Assembly: GCA_035041965.1 (NCBI GenBank)
Contig: JAPYMA010000115.1
Location: 1 to 64,000, forward strand
Length of the DNA: 64,000 nt
Origin: Anisakis pegreffii
Lineage: Eukaryota > Nematoda > Chromadorea > Rhabditida > Anisakidae
Reading direction: 5' to 3'
Numbering within the stretch: position 1 is the first letter of the stretch; each line of letters starts with the position of its first letter. Below the pieces are notes generated by a model. The model was not told the origin of the DNA. It searched no databases and saw nothing but the letters and a program-made list of their open reading frames with translations. A program made the position numbers and the translations under genes. Positions 1 to 8,674 of this stretch are shown here, one piece after another.

Positions 1-69
1 AGGAAGTACGGAAATGAATTGTTTTATTTCTGAATTGTGATGAAACAAAACCATCAAACAAAATGGAAC

Positions 70-141
70 TTCTCATGCCGGGAATCGAATCCGGGCCGCG
101 TGGGTGAAAGCCACGAATCCTAGCCACTAGACCACATGGGA
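70..141 (-). tRNA. tRNA-Glu(UUC), variant V (possible pseudo-tRNA)
   Basis: Unit 1, head a, tail g. 72 nt to discriminator A73; anticodon loop CTTTCAC. The V changes give a C3-A70 mismatch in the acceptor stem and an A53-C61 mismatch in the T stem, the latter inside the B box. Confidence 0.8.
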
Positions 142-227
142 TGTGTGTTCATGGCTGTAGGAAGTACAAAAATAAATTGTTTTCTTTCTGAATTGTGATG
201 AAAGAAAACCATCAAACAAAATGGAAC

Positions 228-299
228 TTCCCATGCCGGGAATCGAACCCGGGCCGCGTGGGTGAAAGCCACGAATCCTAGCCACTAGACCACATGGGA
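228..299 (-). tRNA. tRNA-Glu(UUC)
   Basis: Unit 2, type N, head b, tail g. Reference copy: 7-bp acceptor stem TCCCATG/CATGGGA, discriminator A, A box beginning TGGTCTAGTGG, anticodon stem CGTGG/CCACG around loop CTTTCAC, T arm CCGGG-TTCGATT-CCCGG with a consensus B box; no intron and no encoded CCA. Confidence 0.97.
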
Positions 300-385
300 T
301 GTGTGTTCATGGCTGTAGGAAGTACAAAAATAAATTGTTTTCTTTCTGAATTGTGATGAAAGAAAACCATCAAACAAAATGGAAC

Positions 386-457
386 TTCCCATGCCGGGAA
401 TCGAACCCGGGCCGCGTGGGTGAAAGCCACGAATCCTAGCCACTAGACCACATGGGA
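386..457 (-). tRNA. tRNA-Glu(UUC)
   Basis: Unit 3, type N, head b, tail g. Confidence 0.97.
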
Positions 458-543
458 TGTGTGTTCATGGCTGTAGGAAGTACGGAAATGAATTGTTTTA
501 TTTCTGAATTGTGATGAAACAAAACCATCAAACAAAATGGAAC

Positions 544-615
544 TTCTCATGCCGGGAATCGAATCCGGGCCGCGTGGGTGAAAGCCACGAATCCTAGCCA
601 CTAGACCACATGGGA
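544..615 (-). tRNA. tRNA-Glu(UUC), variant V
   Basis: Unit 4, type V, head a, tail g. First unit of a five-unit block (V then four N units, 4-8). Confidence 0.8.
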
Positions 616-701
616 TGTGTGTTCATGGCTGTAGGAAGTACAGAAATAAATTGTTTTATTTCTGAATTGTGATGAAAGAAAACCATCAAACAAAATGGAA
701 C

Positions 702-773
702 TTCCCATGCCGGGAATCGAACCCGGGCCGCGTGGGTGAAAGCCACGAATCCTAGCCACTAGACCACATGGGA
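702..773 (-). tRNA. tRNA-Glu(UUC)
   Basis: Unit 5, type N, head c, tail n. Confidence 0.97.
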
Positions 774-859
774 TGTGCATTCAAGGGTGTAGGAAGTACA
801 GAAATAAATTGTTTTATTTCTGAATTGTGATGAAAGAAAACCATCAAACAAAATGGAAC

Positions 860-931
860 TTCCCATGCCGGGAATCGAACCCGGGCCGCGTGGGTGAAAG
901 CCACGAATCCTAGCCACTAGACCACATGGGA
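860..931 (-). tRNA. tRNA-Glu(UUC)
   Basis: Unit 6, type N, head c, tail n. Confidence 0.97.
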
Positions 932-1017
932 TGTGCATTCAAGGGTGTAGGAAGTACAGAAATAAATTGTTTTATTTCTGAATTGTGATGAAAGAAAACC
1001 ATCAAACAAAATGGAAC

Positions 1018-1089
1018 TTCCCATGCCGGGAATCGAACCCGGGCCGCGTGGGTGAAAGCCACGAATCCTAGCCACTAGACCACATGGGA
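1018..1089 (-). tRNA. tRNA-Glu(UUC)
   Basis: Unit 7, type N, head c, tail n. Confidence 0.97.
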
Positions 1090-1175
1090 TGTGCATTCAA
1101 GGGTGTAGGAAGTACAGAAATAAATTGTTTTATTTCTGAATTGTGATGAAAGAAAACCATCAAACAAAATGGAAC

Positions 1176-1247
1176 TTCCCATGCCGGGAATCGAACCCGG
1201 GCCGCGTGGGTGAAAGCCACGAATCCTAGCCACTAGACCACATGGGA
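1176..1247 (-). tRNA. tRNA-Glu(UUC)
   Basis: Unit 8, type N, head c, tail g. Confidence 0.97.
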
Positions 1248-1333
1248 TGTGTGTTCATGGCTGTAGGAAGTACGGAAATGAATTGTTTTATTTCTGAATT
1301 GTGATGAAACAAAACCATCAAACAAAATGGAAC

Positions 1334-1405
1334 TTCTCATGCCGGGAATCGAATCCGGGCCGCGTGGGTGAAAGCCACGAATCCTAGCCACTAGACCACA
1401 TGGGA
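1334..1405 (-). tRNA. tRNA-Glu(UUC), variant V
   Basis: Unit 9, type V, head a, tail g. Confidence 0.8.
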
Positions 1406-1491
1406 TGTGTGTTCATGGCTGTAGGAAGTACAGAAATAAATTGTTTTCTTTCTGAATTGTGATGAAAGAAAACCATCAAACAAAATGGAAC

Positions 1492-1563
1492 TTCCCATGC
1501 CGGGAATCGAACCCGGGCCGCGTGGGTGAAAGCCACGAATCCTAGCCACTAGACCACATGGGA
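1492..1563 (-). tRNA. tRNA-Glu(UUC)
   Basis: Unit 10, type N, head c with the tttctttc spacer normally linked to head b, tail g. Confidence 0.97.
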
Positions 1564-1649
1564 TGTGTGTTCATGGCTGTAGGAAGTACAGAAATAAATT
1601 GTTTTATTTCTGAATTGTGATGAAAGAAAACCATCAAACAAAATGGAAC

Positions 1650-1721
1650 TTCCCATGCCGGGAATCGAACCCGGGCCGCGTGGGTGAAAGCCACGAATCC
1701 TAGCCACTAGACCACATGGGA
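1650..1721 (-). tRNA. tRNA-Glu(UUC)
   Basis: Unit 11, type N, head c, tail n. Confidence 0.97.
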
Positions 1722-1807
1722 TGTGCATTCAAGGGTGTAGGAAGTACAGAAATAAATTGTTTTATTTCTGAATTGTGATGAAACAAAACCATCAAACAAA
1801 ATGGAAC

Positions 1808-1879
1808 TTCTCATGCCGGGAATCGAATCCGGGCCGCGTGGGTGAAAGCCACGAATCCTAGCCACTAGACCACATGGGA
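1808..1879 (-). tRNA. tRNA-Glu(UUC), variant V
   Basis: Unit 12, type V but with head c, so a recombinant between the V-bearing and c-headed unit classes. Confidence 0.8.
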
Positions 1880-1965
1880 TGTGTGTTCATGGCTGTAGGA
1901 AGTACAGAAATAAATTGTTTTCTTTCTGAATTGTGATGAAAGAAAACCATCAAACAAAATGGAAC

Positions 1966-2037
1966 TTCCCATGCCGGGAATCGAACCCGGGCCGCGTGGG
2001 TGAAAGCCACGAATCCTAGCCACTAGACCACATGGGA
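1966..2037 (-). tRNA. tRNA-Glu(UUC)
   Basis: Unit 13, type N, head c with the b-class tttctttc spacer, tail g. Confidence 0.97.
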
Positions 2038-2123
2038 TGTGTGTTCATGGCTGTAGGAAGTACAAAAATAAATTGTTTTCTTTCTGAATTGTGATGAAAG
2101 AAAACCATCAAACAAAATGGAAC

Positions 2124-2195
2124 TTCCCATGCCGGGAATCGAACCCGGGCCGCGTGGGTGAAAGCCACGAATCCTAGCCACTAGACCACATGGGA
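2124..2195 (-). tRNA. tRNA-Glu(UUC)
   Basis: Unit 14, type N, head b, tail g. Confidence 0.97.
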
Positions 2196-2281
2196 TGTGT
2201 GTTCATGGCTGTAGGAAGTACGGAAATGAATTGTTTTATTTCTGAATTGTGATGAAACAAAACCATCAAACAAAATGGAAC

Positions 2282-2353
2282 TTCTCATGCCGGGAATCGA
2301 ATCCGGGCCGCGTGGGTGAAAGCCACGAATCCTAGCCACTAGACCACATGGGA
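2282..2353 (-). tRNA. tRNA-Glu(UUC), variant V
   Basis: Unit 15, type V, head a, tail g; opens a five-unit block (15-19). Confidence 0.8.
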
Positions 2354-2439
2354 TGTGTGTTCATGGCTGTAGGAAGTACAAAAATAAATTGTTTTCTTTC
2401 TGAATTGTGATGAAAGAAAACCATCAAACAAAATGGAAC

Positions 2440-2511
2440 TTCCCATGCCGGGAATCGAACCCGGGCCGCGTGGGTGAAAGCCACGAATCCTAGCCACTAG
2501 ACCACATGGGA
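2440..2511 (-). tRNA. tRNA-Glu(UUC)
   Basis: Unit 16, type N, head b, tail n. Confidence 0.97.
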
Positions 2512-2597
2512 TGTGCATTCAAGGGTGTAGGAAGTACAGAAATAAATTGTTTTATTTCTGAATTGTGATGAAAGAAAACCATCAAACAAAATGGAAC

Positions 2598-2669
2598 TTC
2601 CCATGCCGGGAATCGAACCCGGGCCGCGTGGGTGAAAGCCACGAATCCTAGCCACTAGACCACATGGGA
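2598..2669 (-). tRNA. tRNA-Glu(UUC)
   Basis: Unit 17, type N, head c, tail n. Confidence 0.97.
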
Positions 2670-2755
2670 TGTGCATTCAAGGGTGTAGGAAGTACAGAAA
2701 TAAATTGTTTTATTTCTGAATTGTGATGAAAGAAAACCATCAAACAAAATGGAAC

Positions 2756-2827
2756 TTCCCATGCCGGGAATCGAACCCGGGCCGCGTGGGTGAAAGCCAC
2801 GAATCCTAGCCACTAGACCACATGGGA
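2756..2827 (-). tRNA. tRNA-Glu(UUC)
   Basis: Unit 18, type N, head c, tail n. Confidence 0.97.
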
Positions 2828-2913
2828 TGTGCATTCAAGGGTGTAGGAAGTACAGAAATAAATTGTTTTATTTCTGAATTGTGATGAAAGAAAACCATCA
2901 AACAAAATGGAAC

Positions 2914-2985
2914 TTCCCATGCCGGGAATCGAACCCGGGCCGCGTGGGTGAAAGCCACGAATCCTAGCCACTAGACCACATGGGA
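2914..2985 (-). tRNA. tRNA-Glu(UUC)
   Basis: Unit 19, type N, head c, tail g. Confidence 0.97.
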
Positions 2986-3071
2986 TGTGTGTTCATGGCT
3001 GTAGGAAGTACGGAAATGAATTGTTTTATTTCTGAATTGTGATGAAACAAAACCATCAAACAAAATGGAAC

Positions 3072-3143
3072 TTCTCATGCCGGGAATCGAATCCGGGCCG
3101 CGTGGGTGAAAGCCACGAATCCTAGCCACTAGACCACATGGGA
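3072..3143 (-). tRNA. tRNA-Glu(UUC), variant V
   Basis: Unit 20, type V, head a, tail g. Confidence 0.8.
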
Positions 3144-3229
3144 TGTGTGTTCATGGCTGTAGGAAGTACAAAAATAAATTGTTTTCTTTCTGAATTGTGA
3201 TGAAAGAAAACCATCAAACAAAATGGAAC

Positions 3230-3301
3230 TTCCCATGCCGGGAATCGAACCCGGGCCGCGTGGGTGAAAGCCACGAATCCTAGCCACTAGACCACATGGG
3301 A
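3230..3301 (-). tRNA. tRNA-Glu(UUC)
   Basis: Unit 21, type N, head b, tail g. Confidence 0.97.
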
Positions 3302-3387
3302 TGTGTGTTCATGGCTGTAGGAAGTACGGAAATGAATTGTTTTATTTCTGAATTGTGATGAAACAAAACCATCAAACAAAATGGAAC

Positions 3388-3459
3388 TTCTCATGCCGGG
3401 AATCGAATCCGGGCCGCGTGGGTGAAAGCCACGAATCCTAGCCACTAGACCACATGGGA
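3388..3459 (-). tRNA. tRNA-Glu(UUC), variant V
   Basis: Unit 22, type V, head a, tail g; opens a three-unit block (22-24). Confidence 0.8.
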
Positions 3460-3545
3460 TGTGTGTTCATGGCTGTAGGAAGTACAAAAATAAATTGTTT
3501 TCTTTCTGAATTGTGATGAAAGAAAACCATCAAACAAAATGGAAC

Positions 3546-3617
3546 TTCCCATGCCGGGAATCGAACCCGGGCCGCGTGGGTGAAAGCCACGAATCCTAGC
3601 CACTAGACCACATGGGA
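3546..3617 (-). tRNA. tRNA-Glu(UUC)
   Basis: Unit 23, type N, head b, tail n. Confidence 0.97.
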
Positions 3618-3703
3618 TGTGCATTCAAGGGTGTAGGAAGTACAGAAATAAATTGTTTTATTTCTGAATTGTGATGAAAGAAAACCATCAAACAAAATGG
3701 AAC

Positions 3704-3775
3704 TTCCCATGCCGGGAATCGAACCCGGGCCGCGTGGGTGAAAGCCACGAATCCTAGCCACTAGACCACATGGGA
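3704..3775 (-). tRNA. tRNA-Glu(UUC)
   Basis: Unit 24, type N, head c, tail g. Confidence 0.97.
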
Positions 3776-3861
3776 TGTGTGTTCATGGCTGTAGGAAGTA
3801 CGGAAATGAATTGTTTTATTTCTGAATTGTGATGAAACAAAACCATCAAACAAAATGGAAC

Positions 3862-3933
3862 TTCTCATGCCGGGAATCGAATCCGGGCCGCGTGGGTGAA
3901 AGCCACGAATCCTAGCCACTAGACCACATGGGA
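3862..3933 (-). tRNA. tRNA-Glu(UUC), variant V
   Basis: Unit 25, type V, head a, tail g. Confidence 0.8.
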
Positions 3934-4019
3934 TGTGTGTTCATGGCTGTAGGAAGTACAAAAATAAATTGTTTTCTTTCTGAATTGTGATGAAAGAAAA
4001 CCATCAAACAAAATGGAAC

Positions 4020-4091
4020 TTCCCATGCCGGGAATCGAACCCGGGCCGCGTGGGTGAAAGCCACGAATCCTAGCCACTAGACCACATGGGA
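4020..4091 (-). tRNA. tRNA-Glu(UUC)
   Basis: Unit 26, type N, head b, tail g. Confidence 0.97.
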
Positions 4092-4177
4092 TGTGTGTTC
4101 ATGGCTGTAGGAAGTACAAAAATAAATTGTTTTCTTTCTGAATTGTGATGAAACAAAACCATCAAACAAAATGGAAC

Positions 4178-4249
4178 TTCTCATGCCGGGAATCGAATCC
4201 GGGCCGCGTGGGTGAAAGCCACGAATCCTAGCCACTAGACCACATGGGA
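4178..4249 (-). tRNA. tRNA-Glu(UUC), variant V
   Basis: Unit 27, type V but with head b (recombinant); its tail has a private ggcag in place of ggctg. Confidence 0.8.
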
Positions 4250-4335
4250 TGTGTGTTCATGGCAGTAGGAAGTACAAAAATAAATTGTTTTCTTTCTGAA
4301 TTGTGATGAAAGAAAACCATCAAACAAAATGGAAC

Positions 4336-4407
4336 TTCCCATGCCGGGAATCGAACCCGGGCCGCGTGGGTGAAAGCCACGAATCCTAGCCACTAGACCA
4401 CATGGGA
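4336..4407 (-). tRNA. tRNA-Glu(UUC)
   Basis: Unit 28, type N, head b, tail n. Confidence 0.97.
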
Positions 4408-4493
4408 TGTGCATTCAAGGGTGTAGGAAGTACAGAAATAAATTGTTTTATTTCTGAATTGTGATGAAAGAAAACCATCAAACAAAATGGAAC

Positions 4494-4565
4494 TTCCCAT
4501 GCCGGGAATCGAACCCGGGCCGCGTGGGTGAAAGCCACGAATCCTAGCCACTAGACCACATGGGA
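4494..4565 (-). tRNA. tRNA-Glu(UUC)
   Basis: Unit 29, type N, head c, tail g. Confidence 0.97.
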
Positions 4566-4651
4566 TGTGTGTTCATGGCTGTAGGAAGTACGGAAATGAA
4601 TTGTTTTATTTCTGAATTGTGATGAAACAAAACCATCAAACAAAATGGAAC

Positions 4652-4723
4652 TTCTCATGCCGGGAATCGAATCCGGGCCGCGTGGGTGAAAGCCACGAAT
4701 CCTAGCCACTAGACCACATGGGA
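4652..4723 (-). tRNA. tRNA-Glu(UUC), variant V
   Basis: Unit 30, type V, head a, tail g. Confidence 0.8.
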
Positions 4724-4809
4724 TGTGTGTTCATGGCTGTAGGAAGTACAAAAATAAATTGTTTTCTTTCTGAATTGTGATGAAAGAAAACCATCAAACA
4801 AAATGGAAC

Positions 4810-4881
4810 TTCCCATGCCGGGAATCGAACCCGGGCCGCGTGGGTGAAAGCCACGAATCCTAGCCACTAGACCACATGGGA
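4810..4881 (-). tRNA. tRNA-Glu(UUC)
   Basis: Unit 31, type N, head b, tail n. Confidence 0.97.
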
Positions 4882-4967
4882 TGTGCATTCAAGGGTGTAG
4901 GAAGTACAGAAATAAATTGTTTTATTTCTGAATTGTGATGAAAGAAAACCATCAAACAAAATGGAAC

Positions 4968-5039
4968 TTCCCATGCCGGGAATCGAACCCGGGCCGCGTG
5001 GGTGAAAGCCACGAATCCTAGCCACTAGACCACATGGGA
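4968..5039 (-). tRNA. tRNA-Glu(UUC)
   Basis: Unit 32, type N, head c, tail g. Confidence 0.97.
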
Positions 5040-5125
5040 TGTGTGTTCATGGCTGTAGGAAGTACGGAAATGAATTGTTTTATTTCTGAATTGTGATGAA
5101 ACAAAACCATCAAACAAAATGGAAC

Positions 5126-5197
5126 TTCTCATGCCGGGAATCGAATCCGGGCCGCGTGGGTGAAAGCCACGAATCCTAGCCACTAGACCACATGGGA
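5126..5197 (-). tRNA. tRNA-Glu(UUC), variant V
   Basis: Unit 33, type V, head a, tail g. Confidence 0.8.
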
Positions 5198-5283
5198 TGT
5201 GTGTTCATGGCTGTAGGAAGTACAAAAATAAATTGTTTTCTTTCTGAATTGTGATGAAAGAAAACCATCAAACAAAATGGAAC

Positions 5284-5355
5284 TTCCCATGCCGGGAATC
5301 GAACCCGGGCCGCGTGGGTGAAAGCCACGAATCCTAGCCACTAGACCACATGGGA
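5284..5355 (-). tRNA. tRNA-Glu(UUC)
   Basis: Unit 34, type N, head b, tail n with one private base (caaaggtg). Confidence 0.97.
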
Positions 5356-5441
5356 TGTGCATTCAAAGGTGTAGGAAGTACAGAAATAAATTGTTTTGTT
5401 TCTGAATTGTGATGAAAGAAAACCATCAAACAAAATGGAAC

Positions 5442-5513
5442 TTCCCATGCCGGGAATCGAACCCGGGCCGCGTGGGTGAAAGCCACGAATCCTAGCCACT
5501 AGACCACATGGGA
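5442..5513 (-). tRNA. tRNA-Glu(UUC)
   Basis: Unit 35, type N, head c with a private ttttgttt, tail g. Confidence 0.97.
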
Positions 5514-5599
5514 TGTGTGTTCATGGCTGTAGGAAGTACGGAAATGAATTGTTTTCTTTCTGAATTGTGATGAAAGAAAACCATCAAACAAAATGGAAC

Positions 5600-5671
5600 T
5601 TCCCATGCCGGGAATCGAACCCGGGCCGCGTGGGTGAAAGCCACGAATCCTAGCCACTAGACCACATGGGA
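5600..5671 (-). tRNA. tRNA-Glu(UUC)
   Basis: Unit 36, type N with head a, tail g: head a is here uncoupled from variant V. Confidence 0.97.
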
Positions 5672-5757
5672 TGTGTGTTCATGGCTGTAGGAAGTACGGA
5701 AATGAATTGTTTTCTTTCTGAATTGTGATGAAACAAAACCATCAAACAAAATGGAAC

Positions 5758-5829
5758 TTCCCATGCCGGGAATCGAACCCGGGCCGCGTGGGTGAAAGCC
5801 ACGAATCCTAGCCACTAGACCACATGGGA
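5758..5829 (-). tRNA. tRNA-Glu(UUC)
   Basis: Unit 37, type N, head a with the V-associated gatgaaac spacer, tail g. Confidence 0.97.
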
Positions 5830-5915
5830 TGTGTGTTCATGGCTGTAGGAAGTACGGAAATGAATTGTTTTCTTTCTGAATTGTGATGAAAGAAAACCAT
5901 CAAACAAAATGGAAC

Positions 5916-5987
5916 TTCCCATGCCGGGAATCGAACCCGGGCCGCGTGGGTGAAAGCCACGAATCCTAGCCACTAGACCACATGGGA
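5916..5987 (-). tRNA. tRNA-Glu(UUC)
   Basis: Unit 38, type N, head a, tail g. Confidence 0.97.
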
Positions 5988-6073
5988 TGTGTGTTCATGG
6001 CTGTAGGAAGTACGGAAATGAATTGTTTTATTTCTGAATTGTGATGAAACAAAACCATCAAACAAAATGGAAC

Positions 6074-6145
6074 TTCCCATGCCGGGAATCGAACCCGGGC
6101 CGCGTGGGTGAAAGCCACGAATCCTAGCCACTAGACCACATGGGA
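6074..6145 (-). tRNA. tRNA-Glu(UUC)
   Basis: Unit 39, type N, head a with the full V-type spacer, tail n. Confidence 0.97.
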
Positions 6146-6231
6146 TGTGCATTCAAGGGTGTAGGAAGTACAGAAATAAATTGTTTTATTTCTGAATTGT
6201 GATGAAAGAAAACCATCAAACAAAATGGAAC

Positions 6232-6303
6232 TTCCCATGCCGGGAATCGAACCCGGGCCGCGTGGGTGAAAGCCACGAATCCTAGCCACTAGACCACATG
6301 GGA
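6232..6303 (-). tRNA. tRNA-Glu(UUC)
   Basis: Unit 40, type N, head c, tail g. Confidence 0.97.
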
Positions 6304-6389
6304 TGTGTGTTCATGGCTGTAGGAAGTACGGAAATGAATTGTTTTCTTTCTGAATTGTGATGAAACAAAACCATCAAACAAAATGGAAC

Positions 6390-6461
6390 TTCCCATGCCG
6401 GGAATCGAACCCGGGCCGCGTGGGTGAAAGCCACGAATCCTAGCCACTAGACCACATGGGA
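6390..6461 (-). tRNA. tRNA-Glu(UUC)
   Basis: Unit 41, type N, head a, tail g. Confidence 0.97.
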
Positions 6462-6547
6462 TGTGTGTTCATGGCTGTAGGAAGTACGGAAATGAATTGT
6501 TTTATTTCTGAATTGTGATGAAACAAAACCATCAAACAAAATGGAAC

Positions 6548-6619
6548 TTCTCATGCCGGGAATCGAATCCGGGCCGCGTGGGTGAAAGCCACGAATCCTA
6601 GCCACTAGACCACATGGGA
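6548..6619 (-). tRNA. tRNA-Glu(UUC), variant V
   Basis: Unit 42, type V, head a, tail g; the last V copy before the homogeneous right part of the array. Confidence 0.8.
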
Positions 6620-6705
6620 TGTGTGTTCATGGCTGTAGGAAGTACAAAAATAAATTGTTTCATTTCTGAATTGTGATGAATGAAAACCATCAAACAAAAT
6701 GGAAC

Positions 6706-6777
6706 TTCCCATGCCGGGAATCGAACCCGGGCCGCGTGGGTGAAAGCCACGAATCCTAGCCACTAGACCACATGGGA
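6706..6777 (-). tRNA. tRNA-Glu(UUC)
   Basis: Unit 43, type N, head b with private spacer bases (ttcattt, gatgaatg), tail g. Confidence 0.97.
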
Positions 6778-6863
6778 TGTGTGTTCATGGCTGTAGGAAG
6801 TACGGAAATGAATTGTTTTCTTTCTGAATTGTGATGAAACAAAACCATCAAACAAAATGGAAC

Positions 6864-6935
6864 TTCCCATGCCGGGAATCGAACCCGGGCCGCGTGGGTG
6901 AAAGCCACGAATCCTAGCCACTAGACCACATGGGA
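6864..6935 (-). tRNA. tRNA-Glu(UUC)
   Basis: Unit 44, type N, head a; its tail has one extra A (ttcaatggctg), making this the only 159-bp unit. Confidence 0.97.
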
Positions 6936-7022
6936 TGTGTGTTCAATGGCTGTAGGAAGTACAGAAATAAATTGTTTTATTTCTGAATTGTGATGAACGA
7001 AAACCATCAAACAAAATGGAAC

Positions 7023-7094
7023 TTCCCATGCCGGGAATCGAACCCGGGCCGCGTGGGTGAAAGCCACGAATCCTAGCCACTAGACCACATGGGA
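7023..7094 (-). tRNA. tRNA-Glu(UUC)
   Basis: Unit 45, type N, head c; first unit with the gatgaacg spacer that marks the right-hand block. Confidence 0.97.
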
Positions 7095-7180
7095 TGTGTG
7101 TTCATGGCTGTAGGAAGTACAAAAATAAATTGTTTTATTTCTGAATTGTGATGAACGAAAACCATCTAACAAAATGGAAC

Positions 7181-7252
7181 TTCCCATGCCGGGAATCGAA
7201 CCCGGGCCGCGTGGGTGAAAGCCACGAATCCTAGCCACTAGACCACATGGGA
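7181..7252 (-). tRNA. tRNA-Glu(UUC)
   Basis: Unit 46, type N, head b, gatgaacg and catctaac spacer. Confidence 0.97.
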
Positions 7253-7338
7253 TGTGTGTTCATGGCTGTAGGAAGTACAGAAATAAATTGTTTTATTTCT
7301 GAATTGTGATGAACGAAAACCATCTAACAAAATGGAAC

Positions 7339-7410
7339 TTCCCATGCCGGGAATCGAACCCGGGCCGCGTGGGTGAAAGCCACGAATCCTAGCCACTAGA
7401 CCACATGGGA
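7339..7410 (-). tRNA. tRNA-Glu(UUC)
   Basis: Unit 47, type N, head c, right-block spacer. Confidence 0.97.
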
Positions 7411-7496
7411 TGTGTGTTCATGGCTGTAGGAAGTACAGAAATAAATTGTTTTATTTCTGAATTGTGATGAACGAAAACCATCTAACAAAATGGAAC

Positions 7497-7568
7497 TTCC
7501 CATGCCGGGAATCGAACCCGGGCCGCGTGGGTGAAAGCCACGAATCCTAGCCACTAGACCACATGGGA
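7497..7568 (-). tRNA. tRNA-Glu(UUC)
   Basis: Unit 48, same as unit 47 as far as read. Confidence 0.97.
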
Positions 7569-7654
7569 TGTGTGTTCATGGCTGTAGGAAGTACAGAAAT
7601 AAATTGTTTTATTTCTGAATTGTGATGAACGAAAACCATCTAACAAAATGGAAC

Positions 7655-7726
7655 TTCCCATGCCGGGAATCGAACCCGGGCCGCGTGGGTGAAAGCCACG
7701 AATCCTAGCCACTAGACCACATGGGA
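7655..7726 (-). tRNA. tRNA-Glu(UUC)
   Basis: Unit 49, same as unit 47 as far as read. Confidence 0.97.
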
Positions 7727-7812
7727 TGTGTGTTCATGGCTGTAGGAAGTACAGAAATAAATTGTTTTATTTCTGAATTGTGATGAACGAAAACCATCTA
7801 ACAAAATGGAAC

Positions 7813-7884
7813 TTCCCATGCCGGGAATCGAACCCGGGCCGCGTGGGTGAAAGCCACGAATCCTAGCCACTAGACCACATGGGA
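7813..7884 (-). tRNA. tRNA-Glu(UUC)
   Basis: Unit 50, same as unit 47 as far as read. Confidence 0.97.
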
Positions 7885-7970
7885 TGTGTGTTCATGGCTG
7901 TAGGAAGTACAGAAATAAATTGTTTTATTTCTGAATTGTGATGAACGAAAACCATCTAACAAAATGGAAC

Positions 7971-8042
7971 TTCCCATGCCGGGAATCGAACCCGGGCCGC
8001 GTGGGTGAAAGCCACGAATCCTAGCCACTAGACCACATGGGA
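7971..8042 (-). tRNA. tRNA-Glu(UUC)
   Basis: Unit 51, same as unit 47 as far as read. Confidence 0.97.
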
Positions 8043-8128
8043 TGTGTGTTCATGGCTGTAGGAAGTACAGAAATAAATTGTTTTATTTCTGAATTGTGAT
8101 GAACGAAAACCATCTAACAAAATGGAAC

Positions 8129-8200
8129 TTCCCATGCCGGGAATCGAACCCGGGCCGCGTGGGTGAAAGCCACGAATCCTAGCCACTAGACCACATGGGA
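8129..8200 (-). tRNA. tRNA-Glu(UUC)
   Basis: Unit 52, same as unit 47 as far as read. Confidence 0.97.
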
Positions 8201-8286
8201 TGTGTGTTCATGGCTGTAGGAAGTACAGAAATAAATTGTTTTATTTCTGAATTGTGATGAACGAAAACCATCTAACAAAATGGAAC

Positions 8287-8358
8287 TTCCCATGCCGGGA
8301 ATCGAACCCGGGCCGCGTGGGTGAAAGCCACGAATCCCGGCCACTAGACCACATGGGA
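8287..8358 (-). tRNA. tRNA-Glu(UUC), D-loop variant
   Basis: Unit 53. The plus strand reads aatcccggcc instead of aatcctagcc, so the D loop has CG in place of TA next to the D stem, changing the conserved A21 to G. Acceptor, anticodon and T arms are intact. Confidence 0.88.
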
Positions 8359-8444
8359 TGTGTGTTCAATGCTGTAGGAAGTGCAGAAATAAATTGTTTT
8401 ATTTCTGAATTGTGATGAACGAAAACCATCTAACAAAATGGAAC

Positions 8445-8516
8445 TTCCCATGCCGGGAATCGAACCCGGGCCGCGTGGGTGAAAGCCACGAATCCTAGCC
8501 ACTAGACCACATGGGA
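8445..8516 (-). tRNA. tRNA-Glu(UUC)
   Basis: Unit 54, type N, head c with agtgcag in place of agtacag; tail altered to tttatggatg. Confidence 0.97.
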
Positions 8517-8602
8517 TGTGTGTTTATGGATGTAGGAAGTACAGAAATAAATTGTTTTATTTCTGAATTGTGATGAAAGAAAACCATCTAACAAAATGGA
8601 AC

Positions 8603-8674
8603 TTCCCATGCCGGGAATCGAACCCGGGCCGCGTGGGTGAAAGCCACGAATCCTAGCCACTAGACCACATGGGA
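8603..8674 (-). tRNA. tRNA-Glu(UUC)
   Basis: Unit 55, type N, head c, tail n. Last complete copy; the following unit is cut off inside its spacer before any tRNA sequence. Confidence 0.97.

Larger units (their letters stand above)
3319..5530. repeat. Three-unit (474-bp) higher-order repeat within the tRNA array
   Basis: Units 22-24, 27-29, 30-32 and 33-35 each run V, then b-headed N with tail n, then c-headed N with tail g; the last three trimers are contiguous (4109-5530). Units 25-26 are the incomplete version. Five-unit variants of the same order occur at units 4-8 and 15-19, where c-headed units with tail n are added. The order shows amplification of multi-unit blocks, not only single units. 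Confidence 0.85.

Noticed and set aside
8241..8429. 62-codon open frame in the array
   Set aside because: It exists only because of the D-loop change in unit 53; it is antisense-phase reading of tRNA and spacer sequence.
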